NCBI RefSeq assembly: GCF_002237655.1
Contig: NZ_NOKT01000035.1
Coordinates: 20,090 to 84,089, forward strand
Reading direction: 5' to 3'
DNA from: Streptomyces sp. XY006
GTDB lineage: Bacteria; Actinomycetota; Actinomycetes; Streptomycetales; Streptomycetaceae
Length of the DNA: 64,000 nucleotides
Below, piece by piece: positions 24,254-30,755 of the stretch. Under the pieces are notes generated by a model, which had not been told where the DNA came from, did no database searches, and saw only the letters and a program-made list of their open reading frames with translations. The position numbers were made by a program, and so were the translations under genes. Every line of letters begins with the position of its first letter. Within the stretch, counting starts at the first letter, position 1.

Positions 24254-24407
24254 CTCTTCCCGTGCTTCCGATTGTCCCCCAGCTGTCGCTGGGAGGTGCC
24301 CCGAGGCTGAAGGTCCCCGTCACCGGCTCCGACGGCCGTCCGCGGGACACAAAGGTGCCAGGGGCCGAGTCTAACGGGGTGGAGGTGGACGAATGCGCCC
24401 GTGGTCC
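24254..24407 (-). promoter_or_regulatory. pheST leader with putative promoter and stem-loop
   Basis: On the minus strand a -10-like TAGACT (24368-24373) lies about 35 nt after the histidine kinase stop; its -35 is poor. The leader then contains CCTCCCAGC-GACA-GCTGGGGG (stem 24278-24283 / 24288-24293), a compact hairpin of a type I recognise as widespread upstream of streptomycete genes. No Phe-rich leader peptide or T-box signature was found, so attenuation is not claimed. Confidence 0.45.
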
Positions 24408-25550
24408 TCAGGCGAGATACGCCGGAGCCGCCACGGGCAACGTAAATCGGAACTCGGCGCCGGCGCCGGGGGCGCGGCCGACCGTGATGGTGCCGCCGTG
24501 GGCCTCGACGATGCCCTTGACGATGTACAGCCCGAGACCCGTGCCGCCGCGCTTGCTGCCCCGCCAGAAGCGGGTGAAGACGCGGTTCATGGACTCCTCC
24601 GGGATGCCGGGCCCCTCGTCGCTCACTGTGACCGACGTGCCGGTGTCCTCGCCCTCGCGGGGGGACGCCGTGGCCGTGATGTCGATCGTGACAGTTCCCT
24701 CGCCGTGCCGCACGGCATTTTCGAGCAGGTTGCTGAGCACCTGGTCGATCTTGTCGGGGTCGGCCCACAGGGCGGGCAGCGGCTGCTGGACGCGCAGCAG
24801 GAAGCGGTCGGCGGGCTGCCCGGCCGCGACGTAGGCCTGGATGTGCCGTCCTACGGCGGCGCCCATGTCGACGGGCTGGCGGCGCACCTCCAGGCGGCCG
24901 GAGTCGATCCGGGAGATGTCGAGCAGCTCGGCGATGAGCCGGGTGACGCGGTCGGCGTCGGCGTCGACGGTCTCCAGCATCAGCCGCTTCTGGTCGTCCG
25001 TGAACCGTTCCCACTTGGCCAGCAGCGTGGCGGTGAAGCCCTTGACGGAGGTGAGCGGGGAGCGCAGCTCGTGGGCGACGGTGGCGATCAGCTCGGCGTG
25101 GCTGCGCTCGGTGCGGCGCCGGGCCTCGGTGTCGCGCAGGGTGACGACCAGACGCCGCACGGGTCCGGTGGGGCGGGTGCGGACGTAGCGCGCGGAGACC
25201 AGCACCTCGCGCCCGCCGGGCAGCAGGAGGTTGCGCTCGGGCTGGCCGACCCGGATGGCGAGGCCGCCGTAGGGGTCGGTCAGCTGCCACCAGCGGCGCC
25301 CTTCGAGGTCCTCTAACGGCAGCGCCTTCTCCAGCCGCTGCCCGAGGGCGTCCCGGGCGCGCACGGCGGTGATGCGCTCGGCTGCGGCGTTGAAGCAGAT
25401 GACGCGGCCCTGCTCGTCGGCGACGACCAGCCCGTCGGGCAGCTGGTCCGGGTCGATGCCGAGGCCGGCGAGGTCACCGGACGGCCGGGACGCGGCGGGT
25501 GGGCTCCCGGCGTCCCGGGCTCCCGGTGCGCTGCTCGTGCCGACGCTCAT
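24408..25550 (-). CDS. Soluble PAS-domain sensor histidine kinase (orphan)
   Basis: A 380-residue histidine kinase without membrane segments. A PAS domain (about 30-140; DGLVVADEQGRVICFNAAAERI, GQRLEKALPLED) is followed by HisKA with phospho-acceptor His160 in VAHELRSPLTSVKG and an HATPase domain with N box LLENAVRHG, G1 DEGPGIP and G2 GTGLGLYIVKGIVEAHGG. No response regulator is adjacent: it sits between a SpoU methyltransferase and pheS, all in one direction. The position beside translation genes seems conserved in streptomycetes as I recall, suggesting it senses something linked to translation or redox state. The partner is unknown. Confidence 0.95.
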   Translation of the reverse strand: MSVGTSSAPGARDAGSPPAASRPSGDLAGLGIDPDQLPDGLVVADEQGRVICFNAAAERITAVRARDALGQRLEKALPLEDLEGRRWWQLTDPYGGLAIRVGQPERNLLLPGGREVLVSARYVRTRPTGPVRRLVVTLRDTEARRRTERSHAELIATVAHELRSPLTSVKGFTATLLAKWERFTDDQKRLMLETVDADADRVTRLIAELLDISRIDSGRLEVRRQPVDMGAAVGRHIQAYVAAGQPADRFLLRVQQPLPALWADPDKIDQVLSNLLENAVRHGEGTVTIDITATASPREGEDTGTSVTVSDEGPGIPEESMNRVFTRFWRGSKRGGTGLGLYIVKGIVEAHGGTITVGRAPGAGAEFRFTLPVAAPAYLA

Positions 25551-25603
25551 CCCCGTACCCCACCTCTCAGGCTCCGCGGAGGGTCCCTGAGCTGGTCACC
25601 CTA

Positions 25604-26464
25604 CTAGTTCCCGGTGACGGAGCGGCACCCTCCGGGGGCGCGCTGTGCACGCGCCGACGCATAGAGACATACGGCGGCGGCGGTGGCGAGGTTCAGGCTC
25701 TCGGCCTTCCCGTGGATCGGGACCCGCACGACGGCGTCGGTGAGGGCGCGGGTCTCCTCGGGCAGGCCCCAGGCCTCGTTGCCGAAGACCCAGGCGGTGG
25801 GTCCGCCCATGGTGCCCTTGTCGAGCTCCTCGTCGAGGTCCCGGTCGCCGGCCCCGTCGGCGGCGAGCACGCGGACACCGGCGCCGCGCAGCGCCCCGAC
25901 GGCCTGCTCCACGGGGACACCGACGGCGACGGGCAGGTGGAACAGGGAGCCGACGGAGGCGCGGACGGCCTTGGGGTTGTACACGTCGACGGAGGCGTCG
26001 GTCAGCACGACGGCCTCGGCGCCGGCGGCGTCGGCGCAGCGCAGCACGGTGCCGGCGTTGCCGGGGTCGCGGACGTTGGCGAGGAGGGCGACGAGCCGCG
26101 GGCGGGCGGCGAGCACCTCCTCGAAGGGTGTGTCGAGGAACCGGCAGACCCCGACGAGTCCCTGCGGGGTGACGGTGGTGGAGATGTCGGCGATGACCTG
26201 CTCGGCGGCGAGGTGCACCCGGGCTCCGGCGTCCCGGGCGGCACCGACGATGTCGGCGTACCGCTCGGCGGCCTCCAGCGTGGCGAACAGCTCCACCAGC
26301 GTGGCCGCACCGCCGGACCGGTGTCCGGCCGCCTCCCGCACCGCCTGCGGCCCCTCCGCGAGGAACAGCCGCTCCTTCCCCCGGAAGTTCCGCTTGGCCA
26401 GCCGGCGTGCCGCCAGGACACGGGAGGAGCGGGGGGAGATGAGCTCGGGGGTGGCAGGGGACAT
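25604..26464 (-). CDS. SpoU/TrmH family RNA 2'-O-methyltransferase
   Basis: A 286-residue SPOUT methyltransferase that methylates ribose in rRNA or tRNA using S-adenosylmethionine. The N-terminal substrate-binding part has RLAKRNFRGKERLFLAEGPQAV (typical of 23S rRNA methyltransferases of the RlmB/TsnR type). The knot shows NVRDPGNAGTVLRCADA, the VFGNEAWGL loop and VPIHGKAESLNLATAAAVCLY. The target base is not predictable from this sequence. It follows rplT after a strong hairpin and may be read through from the ribosomal operon. Confidence 0.94.
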   Translation of the reverse strand: MSPATPELISPRSSRVLAARRLAKRNFRGKERLFLAEGPQAVREAAGHRSGGAATLVELFATLEAAERYADIVGAARDAGARVHLAAEQVIADISTTVTPQGLVGVCRFLDTPFEEVLAARPRLVALLANVRDPGNAGTVLRCADAAGAEAVVLTDASVDVYNPKAVRASVGSLFHLPVAVGVPVEQAVGALRGAGVRVLAADGAGDRDLDEELDKGTMGGPTAWVFGNEAWGLPEETRALTDAVVRVPIHGKAESLNLATAAAVCLYASARAQRAPGGCRSVTGN

Positions 26465-26492
26465 CCTGTTCGCTTTCTCGGTAGCTGCACAG

Positions 26493-26526
26493 CAGGACCC
26501 GCAGGCCGTTCGGCCTGCGGGTCCTG
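26493..26526 (-). terminator. Terminator of the infC-rpmI-rplT operon
   Basis: CAGGACCCGCAGGCCG and CGGCCTGCGGGTCCTG form a 14-16 bp stem around a GTTC-like loop, 27 nt after the rplT stop and 28 nt before the methyltransferase start. Lacking a U-tract, it may be partial. Confidence 0.8.
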
Positions 26527-26552
26527 TCAGTCACATCGGCTCGAAGCCGGCG

Positions 26553-26936
26553 TCAGGCCGCCTTGGGGGCGTTGACGTCGCTCGGCAGCGCCTTCTGGGC
26601 GACCTCGACGAGCGCGGCGAACGCACCGGCGTCGTTGACGGCCAGCTCGGCCAGGATCTTGCGGTCGACCTCGATGTTCGCGGCCTTCAGACCCTGGATG
26701 AAGCGGTTGTAGGTCATGCCGTTGGCGCGGGCAGCGGCGTTGATGCGCTGGATCCACAGCTGGCGGAAGTCACCCTTGCGCTTCTTGCGGTCGTTGTAGT
26801 TGTAGACCAGCGAGTGGGTGACCTGCTCCTTGGCCTTGCGGTACAGGCGCGAACGCTGACCGCGGTAGCCGGAGGCCTGCTCGAGGATCGCCCGGCGCTT
26901 CTTGTGGGCGTTGACTGCCCGCTTGACGCGTGCCAC
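26553..26936 (-). CDS. rplT: 50S ribosomal protein L20
   Basis: A 127-residue L20, needed for early 50S assembly. The canonical start MARVKRAVNAHKKRRAILEQASGYRGQRSRLYR is seen, then NYNDRKKRKGDFRQLWIQRINAAAR and a globular C-terminus. Last gene of infC-rpmI-rplT. L20 is the autogenous repressor of this operon in E. coli and Bacillus; whether it acts on the leader described here is open. Confidence 0.99.
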   Translation of the reverse strand: MARVKRAVNAHKKRRAILEQASGYRGQRSRLYRKAKEQVTHSLVYNYNDRKKRKGDFRQLWIQRINAAARANGMTYNRFIQGLKAANIEVDRKILAELAVNDAGAFAALVEVAQKALPSDVNAPKAA

Positions 26937-27030
26937 TTCTTAACTCCTTGTAGCGGGGCCGCGGTGATCCTCACACGGCCCGAATTCGATTGGGTCCCGG
27001 TCCTGACGTACGGCGCTCACGCGCCGGGCG

Positions 27031-27225
27031 TCACTTGCCGAGAAGCTTCTTGATCTTCGCGGCGTCGCCCGGGGCCATCTCGGCGTTGCCGGTGAGGCGA
27101 CGCGTCACACGGGACGACTTGTGCTCGAGCAGGTGGCGCTTGCCGGCGCGCTCGCGGAGCACCTTGCCGGAGCCGGTGATCTTGAAGCGCTTGCTGGCAC
27201 CGCTGTGCGACTTGTTCTTCGGCAT
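27031..27225 (-). CDS. rpmI: 50S ribosomal protein L35
   Basis: A 64-residue L35 with the usual MPKNKSHSGASKRFKITGSGK start and KRHLLEHKSSRVTRRL centre. It lies between infC and rplT with gaps of about 100 nt on each side, in standard order. Very basic, as expected for an rRNA-binding protein. Confidence 0.99.
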   Translation of the reverse strand: MPKNKSHSGASKRFKITGSGKVLRERAGKRHLLEHKSSRVTRRLTGNAEMAPGDAAKIKKLLGK

Positions 27226-27333
27226 AGCGCCGTTCTCTCCTCGTCGGTGGCGCTCCGGTGCCCGGTCGTGAAACCGGGCACGGTGGAGCGTCGTCTTGTA
27301 TCGGTTGCTTCCTGGGACTGGCGTCCCGGGGAG

Positions 27334-27972
27334 TCACGCCTCGGCGGGCTCCTCAGCCGGCGCCTCGGTCTCCGCGGCGTTCTGCGACTTGCCGGGGTTG
27401 GCCTTCGCGTCCGCCTTGCGGGCTTCCTGCGCCTGGCGAGCCTCGGCCATCGCCTCGGTCTTCTTCTTGTGCGGACCGAGGACCATGATCATGTTCCGGC
27501 CGTCCTGCTTCGGGTTCGACTCGACGAAACCGAGGTCCTGGACGTCCTCCGCGAGACGCTGCAGCAGCCGGTAGCCCAGCTCGGGCCGGGACTGCTCGCG
27601 ACCACGGAACATGATCGTGATCTTGACCTTGTCGCCCTGCTTGAGGAACCGAACGACGTGACCCTTCTTGGTGTCATAGTCGTGCGGGTCGATCTTCGGC
27701 CGGAGCTTCATCTCCTTGATGACCGTGTGCGCCTGGTTCTTGCGCGCCTCACGGGCCTTCATGGCCGACTCGTACTTGAACTTCCCGTAGTCCATGAGCT
27801 TGCACACGGGCGGACGGGCGTTCGCCGCGACCTCGACCAGGTCCAGGTCGTACTCCTGCGCAAGCTCCAGTGCCTTGGCCAGGGGGACGATGCCCACCTG
27901 CTCGCCACTGGGACCGACAAGTCGCACCTCGGGAACGCGAATCCGGTCGTTGATGCGGGGCTCGGCGCTGAT
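27334..27972 (-). CDS. infC: Translation initiation factor IF-3 with AUC start codon
   Basis: A 212-residue IF-3, which keeps ribosomal subunits apart and checks the start codon. The N-domain begins (I/M)SAEPRINDRIRVPEVRLVG. The linker and C-domain contain DLVEVAANARPPVCKLMDYGKFKYE and GDKVKITIMFRGREQ. A charged Ala/Glu-rich tail extends past the usual IF-3 end. The start is read as ATC, because GAGGAGG sits just before it and the family N-terminus begins there. No ATG, GTG or TTG is in frame near it. A non-AUG start is the known device by which IF-3 limits its own synthesis. An open frame to 28605 runs through the leader and is rejected. Confidence 0.95.
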   Translation of the reverse strand: MSAEPRINDRIRVPEVRLVGPSGEQVGIVPLAKALELAQEYDLDLVEVAANARPPVCKLMDYGKFKYESAMKAREARKNQAHTVIKEMKLRPKIDPHDYDTKKGHVVRFLKQGDKVKITIMFRGREQSRPELGYRLLQRLAEDVQDLGFVESNPKQDGRNMIMVLGPHKKKTEAMAEARQAQEARKADAKANPGKSQNAAETEAPAEEPAEA

Positions 27973-28289
27973 GGATCCTCCTCGGTAGCACCACGCGACG
28001 GTCTGGCGGACGGCCGCGTAACGTCTCTGTTCGATAGACCTAACCGCGCCGAAGCACAAAAAATGCCCCGGACGATTCCCAGGCGGGGCTCCTCGAACTA
28101 CCGGAGCACCGCCGCGGGAAGCCGCGGGGCGCGCTTTCGGACGGATCGCCGACGCTGGGACGGGACCGTCTGACCGGTGACCCGACGCCCTGAGGGCGGT
28201 CAGGTGGGAGTTCGAAAGCCTCCACTTGTGGGTCGGGCTCGCGGGCCGTGAGGCATACGGGTCCGACCGGTCGTTACACGAGGTTACCA
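27973..28289 (-). promoter_or_regulatory. infC promoter and approximately 300-nt leader
   Basis: Minus strand. An extended -10 TGGTAACCT (-10 hexamer 28281-28286) has a weak -35 TTAGCC 18 nt upstream. Transcription from there gives a leader of about 300 nt before the infC AUC codon, with the attenuator roughly 185-215 nt in. The ribosome site GAGGAGG is at 27977-27983. This stretch and the DUF1844 promoter fill the 396-nt gap; no gene was found in it. Confidence 0.55.
28058..28113 (-). terminator. infC leader attenuator: U6 terminator with overlapping antiterminator
   Basis: On the minus strand, GCCCCG (28089-28084), a 13-nt loop and CGGGGC (28070-28065) are followed by A and six T, a textbook intrinsic terminator, rare in this GC-rich genome. 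Just upstream, GGCGGTGCTCC (28113-28103) can pair with GGAGCCCCGCC (28092-28082), 10 of 11 bp with a 10-nt loop. This swallows the terminator's whole 5' arm. A third hairpin, CCGCGG-CTTC-CCGCGG (28127-28112), overlaps the antiterminator's 5' arm. The three are mutually exclusive in the manner of an attenuator. Confidence 0.7.
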
Positions 28290-28368
28290 GCAATGGCCAG
28301 GAAGGGCTAATTGGGGCGCGTCGGGGCCTGGTGCGGCACGCGCCCGTGCTGCGCCTATCGTGTGGGGC

Positions 28369-28725
28369 ATGAGTGAGACCCCTCCTGAGTCCCCCGACTT
28401 CGACGCCATGGCCCGCGACATCGCGGAGGTCCCGGCGGTCGAGGTGATCGTGACCGTCGCCGTCAACCTGATGAGCGCGGCCGCCGTGAAGCTCGGTCTG
28501 ACCGAGGAGGGCGAGAAGCACAAGGACCTGGACGAGGCCCGCAAGCTGGTGCACGCGCTGGCCGGCCTGCTGGACGCGTCCACGACCGAGATCAGCTCGT
28601 TCCACGCGGCTCCCCTGCGCGACGGCCTGAAGTCGCTGCAGCTGGCGTTCCGCGAGGCCTCCCTCGTCCCGGACGAGCCCGGCCAGGGCCCGGGCGAGAA
28701 GTACACGGGCCCGGTCTACGGCTAG
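28369..28725 (+). CDS. DUF1844 protein
   Basis: A 118-residue acidic cytosolic protein with the DUF1844 pattern: DFDAMARDIAEVPAVEVIVTVAVNLMSAAAVKLGL, then EEARKLVHALAGLL-type helices and a DGLKSLQLAFREAS end. Function is unknown; the gene is conserved next to infC in actinobacteria. A -10-like TATCGT ends about 8 nt before the ATG and no ribosome site is visible, so the mRNA may be leaderless. It is divergent from infC, and its promoter region abuts the infC promoter. Confidence 0.9.
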   Translation: MSETPPESPDFDAMARDIAEVPAVEVIVTVAVNLMSAAAVKLGLTEEGEKHKDLDEARKLVHALAGLLDASTTEISSFHAAPLRDGLKSLQLAFREASLVPDEPGQGPGEKYTGPVYG

Positions 28726-28729
28726 CGGG

Positions 28730-29458
28730 TCACCGTACGAAGAGGGGCTCGCCCGGGGGCGTCGCCTCGGCCGGCAGCAGTGCCAGGTCGAGACCGCGCA
28801 CCAGGCGGGCCCTCAGTGTTTCGTCGGCGGCCAGGCGCTCGGCGACGGCCCGTGCGGCCTCGGCCCGGTCCGCGGCCGGGTCGAGCACCAGGGCCAGGGT
28901 GCCGTCGGCCCGTCCGGGTCCGAGGTGGGCCCGCAGCACGGCCGGCTCGGCGGCCACGGCCTCGCGTACGGCGCCGACGACGGCCGGGTCGGCGAGCGGG
29001 TCGGTGGTGGTGCGGCCCTCCGCCAGGGCGAGCAGGGCGGGGCCGGTCAGCTCGAACGGCACGGGTCCGGCCAGGTCCAGCACGACCGTGTCGGCCTTCT
29101 CGTGCGCGGCGGCCTGCAGGGCCTGGTGCAGCGGTACGGCGACGGGGCGTGCCTCGGGATCCCAGCGGGCGAGGGAGTCCGTGGAGGTGAAGGCGGGCAG
29201 GGCGGTGCGGTTCCCGGCCTTGAGGGTCGGTACGGCCATGTCGCTGGTCTTCTCGCGGCGCAGTCCCCGCTCGTCCTCCTCGACCTCGCCGAGCACGGCC
29301 ACGACGGGGACGAGCAGCCGGGCGCCCTTGAGCGCCTCCAGGACCGGCCCCACGGCGGTGCGGTCGGCGGACCAGGCGGCGAGGGCCGCGCTCAGCCGGG
29401 GGTCTGCGGAGCCGTCGTCGTCGGAGAAGCCGGGGTCGGGGATGTTCTTGTTCGCCAC
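28730..29458 (-). CDS. SseB family protein
   Basis: A 242-residue protein with an SseB N-terminal domain: LEALKGARLLVPVVAVLGEVEE, MAVPTLKAGNRTALPAFTSTDSLARWDPEARPV and ADTVVLDLAGPVPFELTG. The C-terminal half (AVREAVAAEPAVLRAHLGPG ... ADRAEAARAVAERLAADE) is a second alpha/beta unit typical of the actinobacterial forms. Despite the name there is no secretion signal; the role is unknown. It is convergent with DUF1844 (4-nt gap) and downstream of the mycosin gene. Confidence 0.88.
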   Translation of the reverse strand: MANKNIPDPGFSDDDGSADPRLSAALAAWSADRTAVGPVLEALKGARLLVPVVAVLGEVEEDERGLRREKTSDMAVPTLKAGNRTALPAFTSTDSLARWDPEARPVAVPLHQALQAAAHEKADTVVLDLAGPVPFELTGPALLALAEGRTTTDPLADPAVVGAVREAVAAEPAVLRAHLGPGRADGTLALVLDPAADRAEAARAVAERLAADETLRARLVRGLDLALLPAEATPPGEPLFVR

Positions 29459-29504
29459 GGTCGTCGACCCTATCGGCCGAGCGCCGCGCCCCGGGCGGCG
29501 GCTC

Positions 29505-29585
29505 GGAAGTCCTGAGGGCCGGAGCGAAGGCTCAGAAATCCCGGGGGCCGGTGCGAGGGCTCAGAAGTCCTGAGGGCCGGTGCGG
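29505..29585. repeat. Three tandem degenerate 31-34 bp repeats at the mycosin 3' end
   Basis: The unit is CTCAGAAGTCCTGAGGGCCGGTGCG with variants. The rightmost copy holds the mycosin's last codons (TGPQDF stop); the other two lie beyond the stop and preserve decayed versions of that tail. Each contains the small dyad TCAG-AAGTC-CTGA. Confidence 0.7.
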
Positions 29586-30739
29586 CGGCCGCGCCACAGG
29601 ACGACGGCCGCGACCAGCAGCACGCCGCCGGCGCCGCCCGCGAGGGGGGCGGCCCAGTCGGCGGTGTCGTCGCCGGAGGAGGCGGCGTCCGGGCCGCTGC
29701 CGAAGTACTTCTCGCCGTAGGACGCCGACCGCAGGCCCTCGGGCTTCAGGCGGGCGGCGGCCCTGATGGCGGCGGCCGGGTCGACGAAGCCGAAGCCGCG
29801 GGAGTCGTCGCGGCCGCCGACGGGGGCGTTGCGGGCGGTGTCCTCCAGAAGCGTCTTGATCTGGGCCGGGGTCAGACCGGGGTGAGCGGCCTTGACCAGG
29901 GCGGCGGCTCCGGAGACGAACGCGGCGGCGGCACTGGTGCCCCAGCCCTCGTAGTACTTGTGGTCCGGGTCGGCGATGACGACGTCGACGCCGGGTGCGC
30001 TGACGGTGGCGTACCAGCGGCGGGTGGAGAAGGAGGCGCGGGTTCCGGCGCGGTCGACGGCGGTGGCGGCGATGACGCCCGGGTAGGCGGCCGGGTAGGA
30101 GATGCGGTCGCCCTTCTCGCCGCCGTTGCCGGCCGAGGCGACGACGACCACGCCCTTCTTCAGGGCGTACTGGATCGCCTGGTCCTCGGTGGGCTCGGGG
30201 TGGGCGGAGGCGGAGTCGTCGCCGAGGGAGAGGTTGATGACGTCGGCGCCGTGGTCGGCGGCCCAGCGGATGCCCTCGGCGAGGGCGTTGCCGCGGGTGC
30301 TGCGGGCCTTGGCGCGGGAGGGGTCGCCGTCCTCCAGGATCACGCGCACGGGGAGGATCTTCGCCTCGGGGGCGATGCCGAGGACGCCGTCGGCGTTGCC
30401 CGGCCCGTGTCCGTGCCCGGCGATGATGCCGGCCATGGCGGTGCCGTGGCGAGCCCAGGCGCGGTCGCCGGGTTCGGCCCCGAAGCGGACCAGGTCCTTG
30501 CCGGGCAGGACGTTGCCGGCCAGGTCGGGGTGGTCGGCCTCGACGCCGGTGTCCAGGACGGCGACGGTGACGCCCGCGCCCTTCGTGGTCTGCCAGGCCT
30601 CCGTGGTGTGCATGGCCTCCAGGGCCCACTGCTGGGCGCGGATGCCGTCGGCGTGGGCGGGGGCGGCCGGGACCAGGGTCAGGCCGGCGGCGAGGAGCAC
30701 GCTCAGGAGTCCGCCCGCGCGGGAGGTGAGGGCTTTCAC
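29561..30739 (-). CDS. mycP: Mycosin-type S8 serine protease
   Basis: A 392-residue membrane-anchored subtilase of the type VII secretion (mycosin) type. It has a Sec signal peptide (1-30), an N-terminal extension with IRAQQWALEAMHTTEAW, and the catalytic triad Asp63 (VAVLDTG), His98 (ARHGTAMAG) and Ser269 (GWGTSAAAAF), with oxyanion Asn205 (SAGN). A C-terminal membrane helix (about 367-383) ends in a basic tail. Mycosins support ESX/type VII secretion, but no EccC, EccD or WXG100 gene is in this window, so it is an orphan copy. The GTG start lies 16 nt after the stop of a Pro-rich membrane protein gene, indicating an operon. Confidence 0.9.
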   Translation of the reverse strand: MKALTSRAGGLLSVLLAAGLTLVPAAPAHADGIRAQQWALEAMHTTEAWQTTKGAGVTVAVLDTGVEADHPDLAGNVLPGKDLVRFGAEPGDRAWARHGTAMAGIIAGHGHGPGNADGVLGIAPEAKILPVRVILEDGDPSRAKARSTRGNALAEGIRWAADHGADVINLSLGDDSASAHPEPTEDQAIQYALKKGVVVVASAGNGGEKGDRISYPAAYPGVIAATAVDRAGTRASFSTRRWYATVSAPGVDVVIADPDHKYYEGWGTSAAAAFVSGAAALVKAAHPGLTPAQIKTLLEDTARNAPVGGRDDSRGFGFVDPAAAIRAAARLKPEGLRSASYGEKYFGSGPDAASSGDDTADWAAPLAGGAGGVLLVAAVVLWRGRRTGPQDF

Positions 30740-30755
30740 GACGGCTGCTCCGTTT

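Noticed and set aside
24254..24407. T-box or Phe leader-peptide attenuator before pheS
   Set aside because: No run of Phe codons, T-box sequence or U-tract terminator found; only one small hairpin of a common type.
28190..28230. Possible tRNA TpsiC arm (GTTCGAAAG)
   Set aside because: No cloverleaf could be built around it and no CCA or acceptor stem pairs.
27973..28605. Upstream extension of infC to an ATG at 28605
   Set aside because: The extra residues are low-quality sequence running through leader hairpins and antisense to the DUF1844 gene; they do not resemble any IF-3 domain.
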